Part shown: positions 15,403 to 24,133 of the stretch, piece by piece
Position numbering within the stretch: position 1 is the first letter of the stretch
Layout: every line of letters begins with the position of its first letter
NCBI GenBank assembly: GCA_902572065.1
Contig: CACGEL010000001.1
Coordinates: 6,219-70,218, forward strand
Origin: an uncultured Prochlorococcus sp.
Lineage (GTDB): Bacteria; Cyanobacteriota; Cyanobacteriia; PCC-6307; Cyanobiaceae
Direction: 5' to 3'
DNA length: 64,000 nucleotides
Position numbers and translations under genes: made by a program
The notes under the pieces: model-generated
Databases searched by the model: none
Seen by the model: only the letters and a program-made list of their open reading frames with translations
Told to the model about the DNA's origin: nothing

Positions 15403-15642
15403 TTATCTGTAGAAGCTTTTAGTCAAATTCTTTATCAAATTGCAGGTAAAAATTACTAGATAAAATTAATAATTCTGATTTAAAAAAGGATTGAAAAATG
15501 TATTGCTTTAAATAATGAAGAATATTCTTATACATTGTCTCTTCAAGCTGATTACGTTACTGAGTCTAAGAGAATGATAATTCAAGCTCAGAAAAGATTA
15601 AAGGTTCTTGAGGCATTACTTACTCTTTTGGAATTTATATAA
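15403..15642 (+). pseudogene. decayed gene with compensating frameshifts
   Basis: Three protein-like blocks follow one another in shifting frames. LSVEAFSQILYQIAGK runs to a stop at 15457; LLDKINNSDLKKD continues one frame over from 15453; then IEKCIALNNEEYSYTLSLQ onward returns to the first frame from 15490 and runs to the stop at 15642. Two compensating single-base changes would make one ORF of about 80 aa ending LEALLTLLEFI. No intact start codon is visible. The C-terminal block is helical and charged. Family not recognised. Confidence 0.5.
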
Positions 15643-15656
15643 TTCGATTTTGCATT

Positions 15657-16544
15657 TTAATTAAAGTATTTATTATTAGTTGAATTAAAAATCTTTTTCT
15701 TATACTTAAAAAAATTTAAAAATAAAAAAATTATTAATAATGTAATTCCATAAATACCCCCTAAAGGATTTGTATTTATATTCCCTGGTCCTACTAACCA
15801 CATAGGAGCATCTTTTGAGATTTCTATTAAACCATTATTTATTAAAAACCATATTCCTACAAGACCTCCATGAAGGCCCGCACAACCCCATAAGGAATTA
15901 TTATCTTTTATTCTTATCAGTGATAACAAAATACCAAGTAAAAATAGTCCGAAAAGGATACTTATCATTTGCCAAAAAGGCATATCAAATCCAATATGCA
16001 CAATACTGTAAACCAAGGCTTGAAAAATAAAGGCTTTTTTAAATCCATATTGATTTTTTAATTCTTCTAAAAGCCAACCTCTAAAGACAAGTTCTTCGGC
16101 AAAACCTACACCAATTATTAATAGTAGAGAATTCAAGAATATTTCAGGTGATAATCTGCCTAACCAATCCCCCCATTGATTGCTAATAATTGGAATTAAT
16201 ATAAGGGATAACAAAATAATTGAATATAATAAACCTTTTAGAAAATAAAAGAATCTATTTTCTTTTTTATCAATTTTATTTATACCTAATAATATCCATG
16301 TATTATTAAATCCCCAACGTATTTCAAACCATTTTGGCATTGAAATAACAAATAATAAGAAAGTAAAGATGGTGCCAATTAAAGATATATGTTCTTTCCC
16401 TACACCAATAATTAACAATGGGTTTGCCAGAATCCAACCCAATAAATAAAGTAAAGGTATAAAAAGAATTGTTGACAATATTTTTGGTCTAATTGTTAAA
16501 AGTTTTTTACTTATTTTTTTTATTGGGTTGAAAATATAATGCAT
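15657..16544 (-). CDS. CPBP-family intramembrane glutamic metalloprotease
   Basis: A 295 aa protein with about eight TM helices and a C-terminal CPBP (Abi/Rce1-like) domain. Motif 1 is EELVFRGWLLEEL (Glu150-Glu151 and Arg155), motif 2 is HIGFDMPFW (His183) and a later HGGLVG gives the last histidine. CPBP proteins cut prenylated or membrane peptides, and some give self-immunity to bacteriocins. Substrate unknown here. It marks the left edge of the glycosyltransferase region. Confidence 0.85.
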   Translation of the reverse strand: MHYIFNPIKKISKKLLTIRPKILSTILFIPLLYLLGWILANPLLIIGVGKEHISLIGTIFTFLLFVISMPKWFEIRWGFNNTWILLGINKIDKKENRFFYFLKGLLYSIILLSLILIPIISNQWGDWLGRLSPEIFLNSLLLIIGVGFAEELVFRGWLLEELKNQYGFKKAFIFQALVYSIVHIGFDMPFWQMISILFGLFLLGILLSLIRIKDNNSLWGCAGLHGGLVGIWFLINNGLIEISKDAPMWLVGPGNINTNPLGGIYGITLLIIFLFLNFFKYKKKIFNSTNNKYFN

Positions 16545-16649
16545 CTTTAGAATTTACCTTTCTTTAAGTCATAACACAAATTATAATAAGTAAATTTATT
16601 TTAATTTTATAATATTTTATATTTAAGTATTATTATATTTTGTATTTGA

Positions 16650-17483
16650 TTAACTAAGAATATATTCATTTGGGAGAATAATTCTTTTTTCTTTTGTTGA
16701 GAAATATTCTGGAACTATAAATTCTCTTTTTGTATTTGATAGAAAAGATGCCCACCATGAGAATGTACTGTTACTTAAGATTGCAAATTTTGAAGATCTG
16801 ATTATATTAAAATCATTTTTAATTGATTCTGAATTTAACATTGATATTTTTAAATCAACAAAGCAATTCTTTAGTTCTTTTAAAATTGCTTTTCCATATT
16901 TTTTGTCTTCAGAAATAATCTTAAAAGAAATATATCCTTTTGAAAGAGCATACTTTATTGATCTCTTGTAGTAATCGATTTTGCAAATATTTAGATTTGA
17001 TATTTTAAGGAAATCGCCCCCCCTTACATGAATAACTACATCATTTCTACAAATTGGAAGATATTTTTTATTTAATTCTATTTGTCTTAATTTAAGTTGG
17101 CTAAATGCTTTATTTAGAGTGCAATAAGTCCATTTTTGATTAAAATATCCATCCAAAAATAATATTTTTTTTGTAGAAGAATGATATTCTCTTGGATTGA
17201 AATTTCTATCATTAATACTTATATGTGGCAAATAACTTCCAAATCTTAAATATGCAGATGTTTTAGAGATAAATTTTGTCGCTACATTTAGATTATTTGA
17301 ATTATCAAAATACAACCAATCAGGTCTTATGAAAATAGAATCCAAACAATTAATTCTTTTAGGTATATGAATATCTCCTAAAAAAGAAATAATAACTTTT
17401 TCTCCTTGGTTTCTATATTTCAAACATGCAGCGGTTTGGAATAGTTGATTGCCTAGTCCACCCACCATTCTTGAAAAAATCAT
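16650..17483 (-). CDS. GT11 alpha-1,2-fucosyltransferase-like glycosyltransferase
   Basis: A 277 aa enzyme of glycosyltransferase family 11. The N-terminal MVGGLGNQLFQTAA, the HVRGGDF donor-binding motif in the middle and SNSTFSWWASFLS near the C-terminus are the three diagnostic motifs. It likely adds fucose or a similar deoxyhexose from a GDP-sugar to lipopolysaccharide O-antigen. The three-motif set is seen directly; the sugar identity is inferred. AT-rich like its neighbours. Confidence 0.88.
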   Translation of the reverse strand: MIFSRMVGGLGNQLFQTAACLKYRNQGEKVIISFLGDIHIPKRINCLDSIFIRPDWLYFDNSNNLNVATKFISKTSAYLRFGSYLPHISINDRNFNPREYHSSTKKILFLDGYFNQKWTYCTLNKAFSQLKLRQIELNKKYLPICRNDVVIHVRGGDFLKISNLNICKIDYYKRSIKYALSKGYISFKIISEDKKYGKAILKELKNCFVDLKISMLNSESIKNDFNIIRSSKFAILSNSTFSWWASFLSNTKREFIVPEYFSTKEKRIILPNEYILS

Positions 17484-17588
17484 TATAAATAAACTATAAG
17501 GTGTTTAATTTCTTGATGTAAAAAACTTAATTTTTGGCTTTTTCATATTCAAACTACTATAAAGTAATTATATATAATTTAAAATAAA

Positions 17589-18356
17589 TTGAAAAAAAAG
17601 CCCGATCTTGTAGAAGAAAATCAACTTTTATTTAATATTGTAGTTCCATTATTTAATGCTGAAAAATATATAGAAAAATGTCTTCTCTCTATAATCAACC
17701 AATCATATAAAAATTTTCAAGTACAAGTACTTGATGATTGTTCAGGAGATTCTTCCTACAAAATTGCATCCTCAATATGTAAAGATAACAAAAACTTAAA
17801 AATTTCTAGGAATACTACAAGAATTGGAGCACTTAATAATATATATAATTTATTGAGTAAAGAGATAAAAGAGCCTACAAAAACTGTAGATTTGATAATA
17901 GATGGTGATGACTATTTATATAGCAACAATGTCTTAAATATTCTTGAAGCAAAGTATAAGCAAACAAATTGCTTAATTACTTATGGCAGTCATATCTCTT
18001 CAAAAGGAGTGCAAGGAAAAAAATATCCTCGATTAATTAGAGAATTTAACTTATTCAGAAAATATTTTTGGTATGCCTCTCACTTGAGAACATTTAGACA
18101 TGATTTGTGGTTAGCTCTTAATCCACAAGACTTACTTAATAAGAATCAAGAATATTACTCTGTAGCCTGGGATTTGGCAATTATGTTACCAATGCTAGAA
18201 ATGGCAGGCAAGAGACAAGAGTTTATTAGTGAAGTATTATATGCTTACAATGATAATAATCCCATAAGTGATCATAGAATAAGAAGAAAAGAACAAATAT
18301 TAGCAGCAAGAGAGATAAGGCAAAAAAAAATATATAAGAAGAGAAATTTTTATTAG
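17589..18356 (+). CDS. GT2-family glycosyltransferase
   Basis: A 255 aa GT-A-fold transferase. NIVVPLFNAEKYIEKCLLSI is the classical GT2 N-terminus. It is followed by LDDCSGDSSY (nucleotide binding) and VDLIIDGDDYLY, whose DGDD stretch is the DXD-type metal site. TTG start. Lacks TM segments, so probably acts at the cytoplasmic face on a lipid-linked or LPS acceptor. Divergent from the GT11 gene. Confidence 0.85.
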   Translation: MKKKPDLVEENQLLFNIVVPLFNAEKYIEKCLLSIINQSYKNFQVQVLDDCSGDSSYKIASSICKDNKNLKISRNTTRIGALNNIYNLLSKEIKEPTKTVDLIIDGDDYLYSNNVLNILEAKYKQTNCLITYGSHISSKGVQGKKYPRLIREFNLFRKYFWYASHLRTFRHDLWLALNPQDLLNKNQEYYSVAWDLAIMLPMLEMAGKRQEFISEVLYAYNDNNPISDHRIRRKEQILAAREIRQKKIYKKRNFY

Positions 18357-18584
18357 CTATTTGAATTGTCATTACCTAAAAAATAAAAAAACTTTGATAT
18401 GAAATATTTTATTTTTTATAATTTTCTAACTTTCGATATTTTTAATCCCTAGTTGATTAGTAGTAAATTTTATATTTCTTTTTTCTTTTTCACTTAAATT
18501 TCTAATATATCAAAAATCTATATTCTACTTATTGCCAAAACTTAAAATTACTGTTTACTTAATTTATATATTTAGTTAAATCTA

Positions 18585-18674
18585 ATGGAACTTAATTTTA
18601 AGACTTTAATGTTTACCGCATTATCTCCAATATTGATTGTTGCAGCTATTCTTGTAGTTTATTTATTCCATTAA
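18585..18674 (+). CDS. 29-aa single-TM peptide
   Basis: ATG-started 29 aa ORF made almost wholly of one hydrophobic helix (LSPILIVAAILVVYLFH) after a short polar head. The shape resembles small photosynthetic-complex subunits, but it does not match the PsaM, PsbM, PetL or PetG sequences I know. Confidence 0.4.
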   Translation: MELNFKTLMFTALSPILIVAAILVVYLFH

Positions 18675-18720
18675 TTTCAATTTTTTTATCCAAAATTAAA
18701 CTCCTTTAATTATAAATATT

Positions 18721-18816
18721 TTAAGGTTTAATAATCGCAGCTTTTTCTAAAACGAATGATAAAATTGCTATTATTGCCATTAATGTAAGAATCTTGTTTT
18801 TTTTGATAAAATCCAT
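18721..18816 (-). CDS. 31-aa single-TM peptide
   Basis: ATG-started ORF: a basic head (MDFIKKNK), one helix (LTLMAIIAILSFVL) and a short tail EKAAIIKP. Tail-to-tail with the 29-aa ORF. No family known. The remainder of 18.82-19.04 kb shows only short broken frames. Confidence 0.4.
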   Translation of the reverse strand: MDFIKKNKILTLMAIIAILSFVLEKAAIIKP

Positions 18817-19041
18817 ATTAGATATAGATAGAAAATTAAAAACTAATGCTCTTTTAGAAAGTTAATCCTATTTGGGTTAATATTCAACAAGGCGTTGACT
18901 ATTTATCGATTTTTATTAATAAAACATTTTATAAAGATAGTCCCAAATCGTTAAATTATATTTTAAAAAGAACTTATGAATGATTTTATTTTATCGATTA
19001 AAGCTTCTAATTTAAGAAATTAAATCTAAATAGATAAACAT

Positions 19042-19755
19042 CTATTTAGGATGATTCTTTAAATGTGGATGCAAATTATCATTTAAGATTTTCTTGCTTT
19101 GTAGAATCTTAAAAGCTATGGAATCATTTTTGATAATTTTTGTTTTAATCATTAAAGAAAACACGCTTTGATCATGTCTATTTCCTATAAATTTTTTATG
19201 GTTTATATTTTTGGAAACTTCATCTCTGCAAATCTCTTTATTATCCATTAAAAAGTTTAACCAATCATTTAAAAAATCTAGTGATTTTATATTTTTTCTC
19301 CAAGCATGAAAAGTTCCTGCAAATTGACCAGTTTTTACTAGTTCGGAATTTAAATCTAGATTGAAAGCAGAAATAATATCTCCATTTGTCCAACTCATTT
19401 CTTTGTGTATCATTTGCCAACACGCAATATCAAATTTATTTTCAAGTATAAAATTATCTAACCATCTTATTGGCTTGCCAGTTTTCCTTAATCCAGATCT
19501 GCCATCAATATATAAAAGAATATCGTTTTTCTTTATTTTGCATAATGCCTCCTTAATAATGTAAGGTTTCCAGATCCAATATCCGTATCCTCTACTGTAT
19601 AGTTTTGCATAATTATTTATCTCATCAGGAAGATCATTAGGTTTAAAGACCTTAGTTTCGCATTTGGAATAGAGATTTTTTACTGATTTAACAGTTTTCT
19701 CTGCTAAATTAATATATTTTTCATTACTACCAAAACTAATTATTTTTAATTTCAT
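19042..19755 (-). CDS. glycosyltransferase-like protein of the surface-polysaccharide region
   Basis: About 237 aa from the internal Met (MKLKIISFGSN). The segment YSRGYGYWIWKPYIIKEAL followed by KKNDILLYIDGRSG is characteristic of GT-A-fold transferases in which the YID/DGR stretch binds metal and nucleotide sugar. Later motifs include QFAGTFHAWRKN and GNRHDQSVFSL, also seen in this group. No TM helix. The sugar is unknown. The start is ambiguous between 19773 and 19755. Confidence 0.65.
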   Translation of the reverse strand: MKLKIISFGSNEKYINLAEKTVKSVKNLYSKCETKVFKPNDLPDEINNYAKLYSRGYGYWIWKPYIIKEALCKIKKNDILLYIDGRSGLRKTGKPIRWLDNFILENKFDIACWQMIHKEMSWTNGDIISAFNLDLNSELVKTGQFAGTFHAWRKNIKSLDFLNDWLNFLMDNKEICRDEVSKNINHKKFIGNRHDQSVFSLMIKTKIIKNDSIAFKILQSKKILNDNLHPHLKNHPK

Positions 19756-19919
19756 AATCAAAAATTTATTCAAACGGCTTATTGTTAATTTGCCAGAAAC
19801 TTTCTTGATTCATAGCTAATGTGTTCAAAGATTTTTTAAAGTTTGGAATAGATACTTTTCAAACTTATGGTTATAGATTTATTATCCATCAAAGTCTCTA
19901 TTTAGAAAAGTATGGTTTT

Positions 19920-20030
19920 CTATTGTTTTAAATTTTGAGGATGATGTAATTTTACTTCCCAAATTATTAATTTCCCACCCTCTACTAATGTCCAATTATC
20001 AATAACAAACTTATTAAAATAATTAATCAT
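19920..20030 (-). pseudogene. possible gene remnant between glycosyltransferases
   Basis: A 36-codon open stretch from ATG at 20028-20030 reads FVIDNWTLVEGGKLIIWEV, a protein-like sequence without neighbours in frame. The whole 19.78-20.11 kb gap otherwise holds no ORF. It may be the tail of an eroded methyltransferase or transferase gene, or chance. Confidence 0.25.
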
Positions 20031-20117
20031 TGTAGAGAATTAATTACTTTAAGTAATATATTCTCATTTTGATTAAAGCCATGAAAAATGACCCAAAACA
20101 AAAAAAATTTTTTTCAC

Positions 20118-21017
20118 CTATTTATAGTGAAATATTCTTCTTAACTTTTTGAAAAAATTTATTATCTTGTTTATAAAAATCTTTAATATGTAAATAATTA
20201 GTTTTATTATAAATTTTTCTTTTAGATTTATAATCGGAATTCCATAAATAATGCTAGGGATATAAACAAATCCAGAAATCCAAGAATAATTACTAAAAGT
20301 TTTTATATTATTTGCACCTTTCAAAATATTGAATTCTAAATAGTTATCAAAAGTTTGCTTTGCATTAATTTTCAATCCAAAATGAGTAGGTTTAGTAGGT
20401 AATATGCGCCCAGAAAAATTACGTTTTGCATAATCTTTTAAATGATTTGAGTCAGAGATTAAAATAGTATCTTTATTAAGATGAGACCTAAGAATCATTA
20501 ATATATTTTTAGTTATTATATTTTTATTCTCAATAAGAGAATCATCGCCAAGACGTATATGCAAGATATCATAGCTTTTTGGAGAAGGTAAAGACTTCTC
20601 TAATAATCTTCTATATTCACTCTTAAGTTGAAAATGTTTATTAATAAATTTTTTAAAATGATTTGCATAAACATCTGATAAAGGCAGACATCCATTTGTC
20701 ATTATAAATAAATCCTTCTCTTCACTTTTGGCAGCCTTAAGAATAAATTTTTCCATTTCAAGCGTATTTAAAAAAATATGAAATTTTATGTTCGAAGTAT
20801 TATATTTAAATTCAGATTTTTGTACCATTATCTGGGATATAGGATGATTTCTGAAATCTAATTCAAATGATAAGTTATGTTTTCTGCAGATTTGGTAAAG
20901 CTGAAATGTGCCTCTAATTAAATCTCCAAGACCCCATATATTTGAATGAATCGATTGCTCCATATTACTAACTTTTGTACTCCACAAACTTATTACACGA
21001 AAGGAATTAGATACCAT
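20118..21017 (-). CDS. putative glycosyltransferase with HxRxGD motif
   Basis: A 299 aa protein. The N-terminus HSNIWGLGDLIRGTFQLYQ contains a GLGD turn like those binding the nucleotide sugar in fucosyltransferase-fold enzymes. The central ILHIRLGDDSL is the HxRxGD motif of the GT11/GT23-like superfamily. The C-terminus is hydrophobic and very basic (after residue 270), perhaps a peripheral membrane anchor. It likely works with the other glycosyltransferases in this block on cell-surface glycan. The start could also be the Met at MEQSIHSN. Confidence 0.65.
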   Translation of the reverse strand: MVSNSFRVISLWSTKVSNMEQSIHSNIWGLGDLIRGTFQLYQICRKHNLSFELDFRNHPISQIMVQKSEFKYNTSNIKFHIFLNTLEMEKFILKAAKSEEKDLFIMTNGCLPLSDVYANHFKKFINKHFQLKSEYRRLLEKSLPSPKSYDILHIRLGDDSLIENKNIITKNILMILRSHLNKDTILISDSNHLKDYAKRNFSGRILPTKPTHFGLKINAKQTFDNYLEFNILKGANNIKTFSNYSWISGFVYIPSIIYGIPIINLKEKFIIKLIIYILKIFINKIINFFKKLRRIFHYK

Positions 21018-21213
21018 AAATAAACTACAAATTAGGCTTAATCTTTATAATTAAATATCATATTTATTTACTAGAATATTAATTATTTATCTCTGTCTCT
21101 TTACTTATTGTAATAGAAGATTTTGGGATTGTTTGAGCAATTTGTATCTAATGCTTTTAAAGCACTTATGGTATGGGTTTAAACTTTTGAAAAAGTTCTT
21201 AAATAGAATTAGA

Positions 21214-21219
21214 TATAAT
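21214..21219 (+). promoter_or_regulatory. -10 box upstream of the 21239 gene
   Basis: A consensus TATAAT 19 bp before the start codon, which would leave only a very short leader. No good -35 at standard spacing, which is common for promoters in this lineage. Confidence 0.35.
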
Positions 21220-21238
21220 ATACCCTTATTGGTAAAAA

Positions 21239-21427
21239 ATGCTTACAACCAAAATTACTTATGCCCTAGCAGATTGGATAAGAGAGTGGAGAAAAAGTAG
21301 AAATGAGGATCCATCTCTTGATGATTGTATAAAGTTTGCAGAATGGAAAATAGAAAATTATAAATTAACAGATAGTGATCGGATGATAGTTGAGAGCATT
21401 CTTCTTTATGAAACTGAACAAAGTTAA
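21239..21427 (+). CDS. conserved hypothetical protein, 62 aa
   Basis: ATG-started 62 aa soluble, helical protein (ALADWIREWRKSRNEDPSLD, then CIKFAEWKIENYKLTDSD). Acidic-basic balanced with no TM. The pattern looks like a picocyanobacterial small-protein family, function unknown. It precedes the structured RNA candidate on the same strand. Confidence 0.55.
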   Translation: MLTTKITYALADWIREWRKSRNEDPSLDDCIKFAEWKIENYKLTDSDRMIVESILLYETEQS

Positions 21428-21519
21428 GATTTTATATCAATCTAATTTTTCATAAAATTTTAATATTAAAAGTATTTCTAAAATTTTCTATATATCTTAA
21501 AAAATAAAGCATTAAAATT

Positions 21520-21895
21520 CTCCTATGAATCAATAAAAAAGTAAATCAGCATATTTACCGATTTACTAAAAATATAAATAGGAGTAATTTGTAAATGTTG
21601 AGTTAGGAGGCAATCTAAATGATTGATAGTCCGCCTGAAATTTAGCAAATTTACAAATATAGGAAGCGTATTCCTGACGAAGGGATCACTCGAAAAGTAA
21701 AGTTCAATCAATTAGTCTGATAAGACTTCGCTTTATAATTACTTGCGAAAAATGGGACTAAACTTAACGAAATGAATCCCCTAAACCACTTATTTAAAGC
21801 TTATGAGTAAATAAACTTTATCTATGTATTTTGAAATCCTGTAAGTAGGAAATAATAATTTTTAAAGAGGGCTTTAATTATAGTCCTCTTTTTTT
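21520..21895 (+). ncRNA. candidate structured non-coding RNA of unknown family
   Basis: No credible ORF, but a chain of perfect stems. An outer stem CTCCTAT (21520-21526) / ATAGGAG (21578-21584) encloses AGTAAATC (21540-21547) / GATTTACT (21560-21567). Next come ATTTGTAAAT (21587-21596) / ATTTACAAAT (21649-21658) around an AGG..CCT inner stem and an AATC/GATT tip, then AGGAA/TTCCT (21661-21675) and AGTCT/AGACT (21714-21727). A strong terminator ends the unit. I see no tmRNA tag frame, RNase P P4 motif, SRP tetraloop domain or Yfr1 motif. The true 5' end is unknown. Confidence 0.55.
21864..21895 (+). terminator. Rho-independent terminator of the ncRNA candidate
   Basis: 7-bp stem AAAGAGG / CCTCTTT followed immediately by seven T residues on the plus strand. 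It lies about 75 bp before the pip start codon, so it ends an upstream transcript, not pip. Confidence 0.8.
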
Positions 21896-21970
21896 ATTAT
21901 TTATCTATTTAATAGTACTTATAATTAGATAAACTTTAATTTTTTAAGGGAAATAAATTATATTTAAACA

Positions 21971-22921
21971 ATGGAAGAAAAGAATTTATTCCCGCAAATA
22001 GAACCAAGAAAAAAAGGTTTTTTACAAGTAAGTAAAATTCACTCTATCTATTGGGAAAGATCTGGAAATCCAAATGGTAAAAAGATATTAGTAATTCATG
22101 GAGGCCCAGGAGGAGGTAGTCAGCCAAGATATAGGAGATATTTTAATCCCGAAAAATTTGATATTATTCAATTTGATCAAAGAGGTTGTGGCTCTTCAAG
22201 ACCTTTTTCAGAATTAAGAGAAAATACAACAGGTGATTTAGTAAATGATATTGAAAAATTAAGAGTAAGTTTAAAGGTAGAATCTTGGCATTTATTTGGT
22301 GGTTCATGGGGATCTACTCTTGCTTTGATTTATGCAATAAAAAACCCATCAAGAGTTTTGAGTATGACTTTAAGAGGAATATTTTTATGTAGAAAATTCG
22401 AACTATTATGGTTTTATCAATATGGTGCCAGTGAGATATTCCCCGATGAGTTTGAAAAATATATTTCTGTAATACCTCAAGATGAGAGGGAGAATTTAAT
22501 AGCTTCTTTTTATAAATATCTAACTTCTAAAGATATTGCACTTAGATCAAAAGCTGCTGCTGCATGGACAAATTGGGAGCTTTCTACAAGCCATCTTATA
22601 AAAAAAGATATTAATGTTGGTAAAATTAAAATTAATTCCTTTTCGGATGCTTTTGCAAGAATAGAGTGTCATTATTTTATAAATAATATTTTCTTAGAAG
22701 ATGACTTCATTTTGAAAAATATAAAAATTATAGAATCTATCCCAACAAGAATAATTCAAGGAAGATATGACGTGGTTTGTCCAGTTAGAAGTGCTTGGGA
22801 TCTTAATAAGCAACTTATAAATTCAGAGTTAATCATAGTAAGTGATTCCGGTCATTCTATGAGTGAAAAAGGTATTACAAAAGAATTATTAGATGCTGTA
22901 GAAAGATTGGAAAGTTTTTAG
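21971..22921 (+). CDS. pip: proline iminopeptidase (alpha/beta hydrolase S33)
   Basis: A 316 aa serine peptidase that removes N-terminal proline from peptides. The oxyanion-hole motif HGGPGGG (43-49) is present, with the nucleophile elbow GGSWGS (Ser112), the acid in GRYDVVCP and the histidine in SGHSMS near the C-terminus. Length equals the family norm. ATG start. Cytosolic, probably for peptide recycling. Confidence 0.93.
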   Translation: MEEKNLFPQIEPRKKGFLQVSKIHSIYWERSGNPNGKKILVIHGGPGGGSQPRYRRYFNPEKFDIIQFDQRGCGSSRPFSELRENTTGDLVNDIEKLRVSLKVESWHLFGGSWGSTLALIYAIKNPSRVLSMTLRGIFLCRKFELLWFYQYGASEIFPDEFEKYISVIPQDERENLIASFYKYLTSKDIALRSKAAAAWTNWELSTSHLIKKDINVGKIKINSFSDAFARIECHYFINNIFLEDDFILKNIKIIESIPTRIIQGRYDVVCPVRSAWDLNKQLINSELIIVSDSGHSMSEKGITKELLDAVERLESF

Positions 22922-22955
22922 GTGAATTTATTAAAAGAAATAATTTAATCAAGAT

Positions 22956-23129
22956 TTAGAGTCCATTATCTTCAATATCTTTAGCAATACTTCTTAGTAG
23001 TTCAACAATTTCAGAATCATTACATTCGGTGTCTTCTTTCAGCAAAATACATTCATCTCGAATACTTACATTAGTACTCCACCAAATTCCAGAACTATTA
23101 GTGTCATCCCATTCAAATCTATTAGTCAT
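22956..23129 (-). CDS. 57-aa conserved hypothetical protein
   Basis: ATG-started 57 aa acidic soluble protein (NRFEWDDTNSSGIWWSTN, then EIVELLRSIAKDIED) with two cysteines. It is the last of three overlapping small genes: its ATG overlaps the stop of the 36-aa membrane peptide upstream by 4 bp (ATGA). Function unknown. Confidence 0.55.
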   Translation of the reverse strand: MTNRFEWDDTNSSGIWWSTNVSIRDECILLKEDTECNDSEIVELLRSIAKDIEDNGL

Positions 23130-23236
23130 ACTTCCAAAGAATTAATTGTTAGCTTTTTACCTTTAAAAATCATCAATAAAGGTAATCCAATAAGCATTAA
23201 GCTTCCATCAATTAACAATAAAATATTTAGATTCAT
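23126..23236 (-). CDS. 36-aa single-TM peptide in an overlapping mini-operon
   Basis: ATG start sharing one base with the TGA of the 62-aa gene upstream (TGATG), and stop overlapping the next start. Sequence: hydrophobic helix (LLLIDGSLMLIGLPLLMIF) then a basic stretch KGKKL. The tight overlaps on both sides argue for real, translationally coupled genes. Confidence 0.55.
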   Translation of the reverse strand: MNLNILLLIDGSLMLIGLPLLMIFKGKKLTINSLEV

Positions 23237-23424
23237 CACTCCTTGTCTTTGTTAATTTCAAAAGATAGAGGGATCCCTTTTTTTATTGAGTCTTTCTTCA
23301 TCTCATCCATATTTTCTCTGATTTTATTGTAAAAAGCAAGTTCTTCTGGATCTTCCGAACCAAGACAATAGCCCATTGCCGCAGTCAGATATATCTTATG
23401 CATTCTGTAATAGCTTAAGGCCAT
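23236..23424 (-). CDS. 62-aa conserved hypothetical protein, first gene of mini-operon
   Basis: A 62 aa helical protein (ALSYYRMHKIYLTAAMGYCL, then GSEDPEELAFYNKIRENMDEM). Starts the three-gene coupled unit (62, 36 and 57 aa) transcribed leftward. No known family. Confidence 0.55.
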   Translation of the reverse strand: MALSYYRMHKIYLTAAMGYCLGSEDPEELAFYNKIRENMDEMKKDSIKKGIPLSFEINKDKE

Positions 23425-23555
23425 AATGAGATCATAAACAATTTAAAGTTAAAACATAAAAAAGAATTTATTGAACGATCTTTAGAGAAATTATATAAAA
23501 TATAAGCATCTACTTGACCTCTTTGATATTACCAATCAATTTAGGCAAAATTTTT

Positions 23556-23580
23556 AAAAATAAAAAATAAAAAATAAAAA
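23556..23580. repeat. A-rich 7-mer microsatellite
   Basis: Runs of five to six A separated by single T at 7-bp spacing (A5-T-A6-T-A6-T-A5). A short tandem repeat that may bend DNA. Confidence 0.5.
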
Positions 23581-23616
23581 GTATGCTCTCTTCAAACTTT
23601 TTATTTGAAAATATTT

Positions 23617-23802
23617 TTAAAACCACCATTTTCTATTTGGCTTTTTTAAAAATAAAATTTCTTCTGTCTCCCATCCACCTTCTAGCCACTCAAGATGTTC
23701 TAATAATAAAGACTCGCTTTCCCCTTTTGTTAAATGACCTAATCTGTTTGCAATTCCATCAAACCTTACTTTCATCAACTCTTCGATTTTGATGTTATTC
23801 AT
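23617..23802 (-). CDS. 61-aa conserved hypothetical protein
   Basis: ATG-started 61 aa soluble protein with a helical body (KIEELMKVRFDGIANRLGHL, then LLLEHLEWLEGGW) and an aromatic-basic C-terminus (LKKPNRKWWF). The opposite-strand ORF here is a shadow. Function unknown. Confidence 0.55.
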   Translation of the reverse strand: MNNIKIEELMKVRFDGIANRLGHLTKGESESLLLEHLEWLEGGWETEEILFLKKPNRKWWF

Positions 23803-23989
23803 AAGTTAAGCAAATAATTTTTATCTAGAAAAACTTGAATGATTAGTAATGTCAATGCAATTATTGAATTTCTCTATTTAAGAAATTTCAATTGGTATTA
23901 AATGCGACTATTTAGAGTTGATAGTAATTAAAACTTATTCTCATAGAATATATTTCGAGTTAATTTGAGAAATAATACATCTTATTTTT

Positions 23990-24133
23990 ATGGTAAATGA
24001 AGAAAAAACATCAACTAAGACGATTGTTAATGTCGGATATTGTGAAAGTACTTCTGAGTGGCTTAGTAGAATAATGACAGAATTGGCGGATGAAAGTAAG
24101 AATTTTGTTGACTTGTCGGTTTTATGTGATTAA
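23990..24133 (+). CDS. 47-aa hypothetical protein
   Basis: ATG-started 47 aa polar protein (NEEKTSTKTIVNVGYCES, then WLSRIMTELADESKNF) with two cysteines and no TM segment. Coding-like composition; family unknown. Confidence 0.4.
   Translation: MVNEEKTSTKTIVNVGYCESTSEWLSRIMTELADESKNFVDLSVLCD

Noticed and set aside
18820..19041. Further small gene between the 31-aa ORF and the glycosyltransferase
   Set aside because: Only broken frames of up to 15 codons are present; nothing supportable.
21523..21711. 62-codon minus-strand ORF inside the ncRNA candidate
   Set aside because: It is antiparallel to the stem-loop array, has an implausible hydrophobic/aromatic composition and no ribosome binding site.
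21520..21895. Two-piece tmRNA or RNase P RNA
   Set aside because: No tag-peptide reading frame, no tRNA-like acceptor with TpsiC motif and no P4 consensus were seen, so a known identity was not assigned.
23556..23580. CRISPR-like repeat
   Set aside because: Only a 7-bp A-rich microsatellite without spacers; no cas genes in the window.
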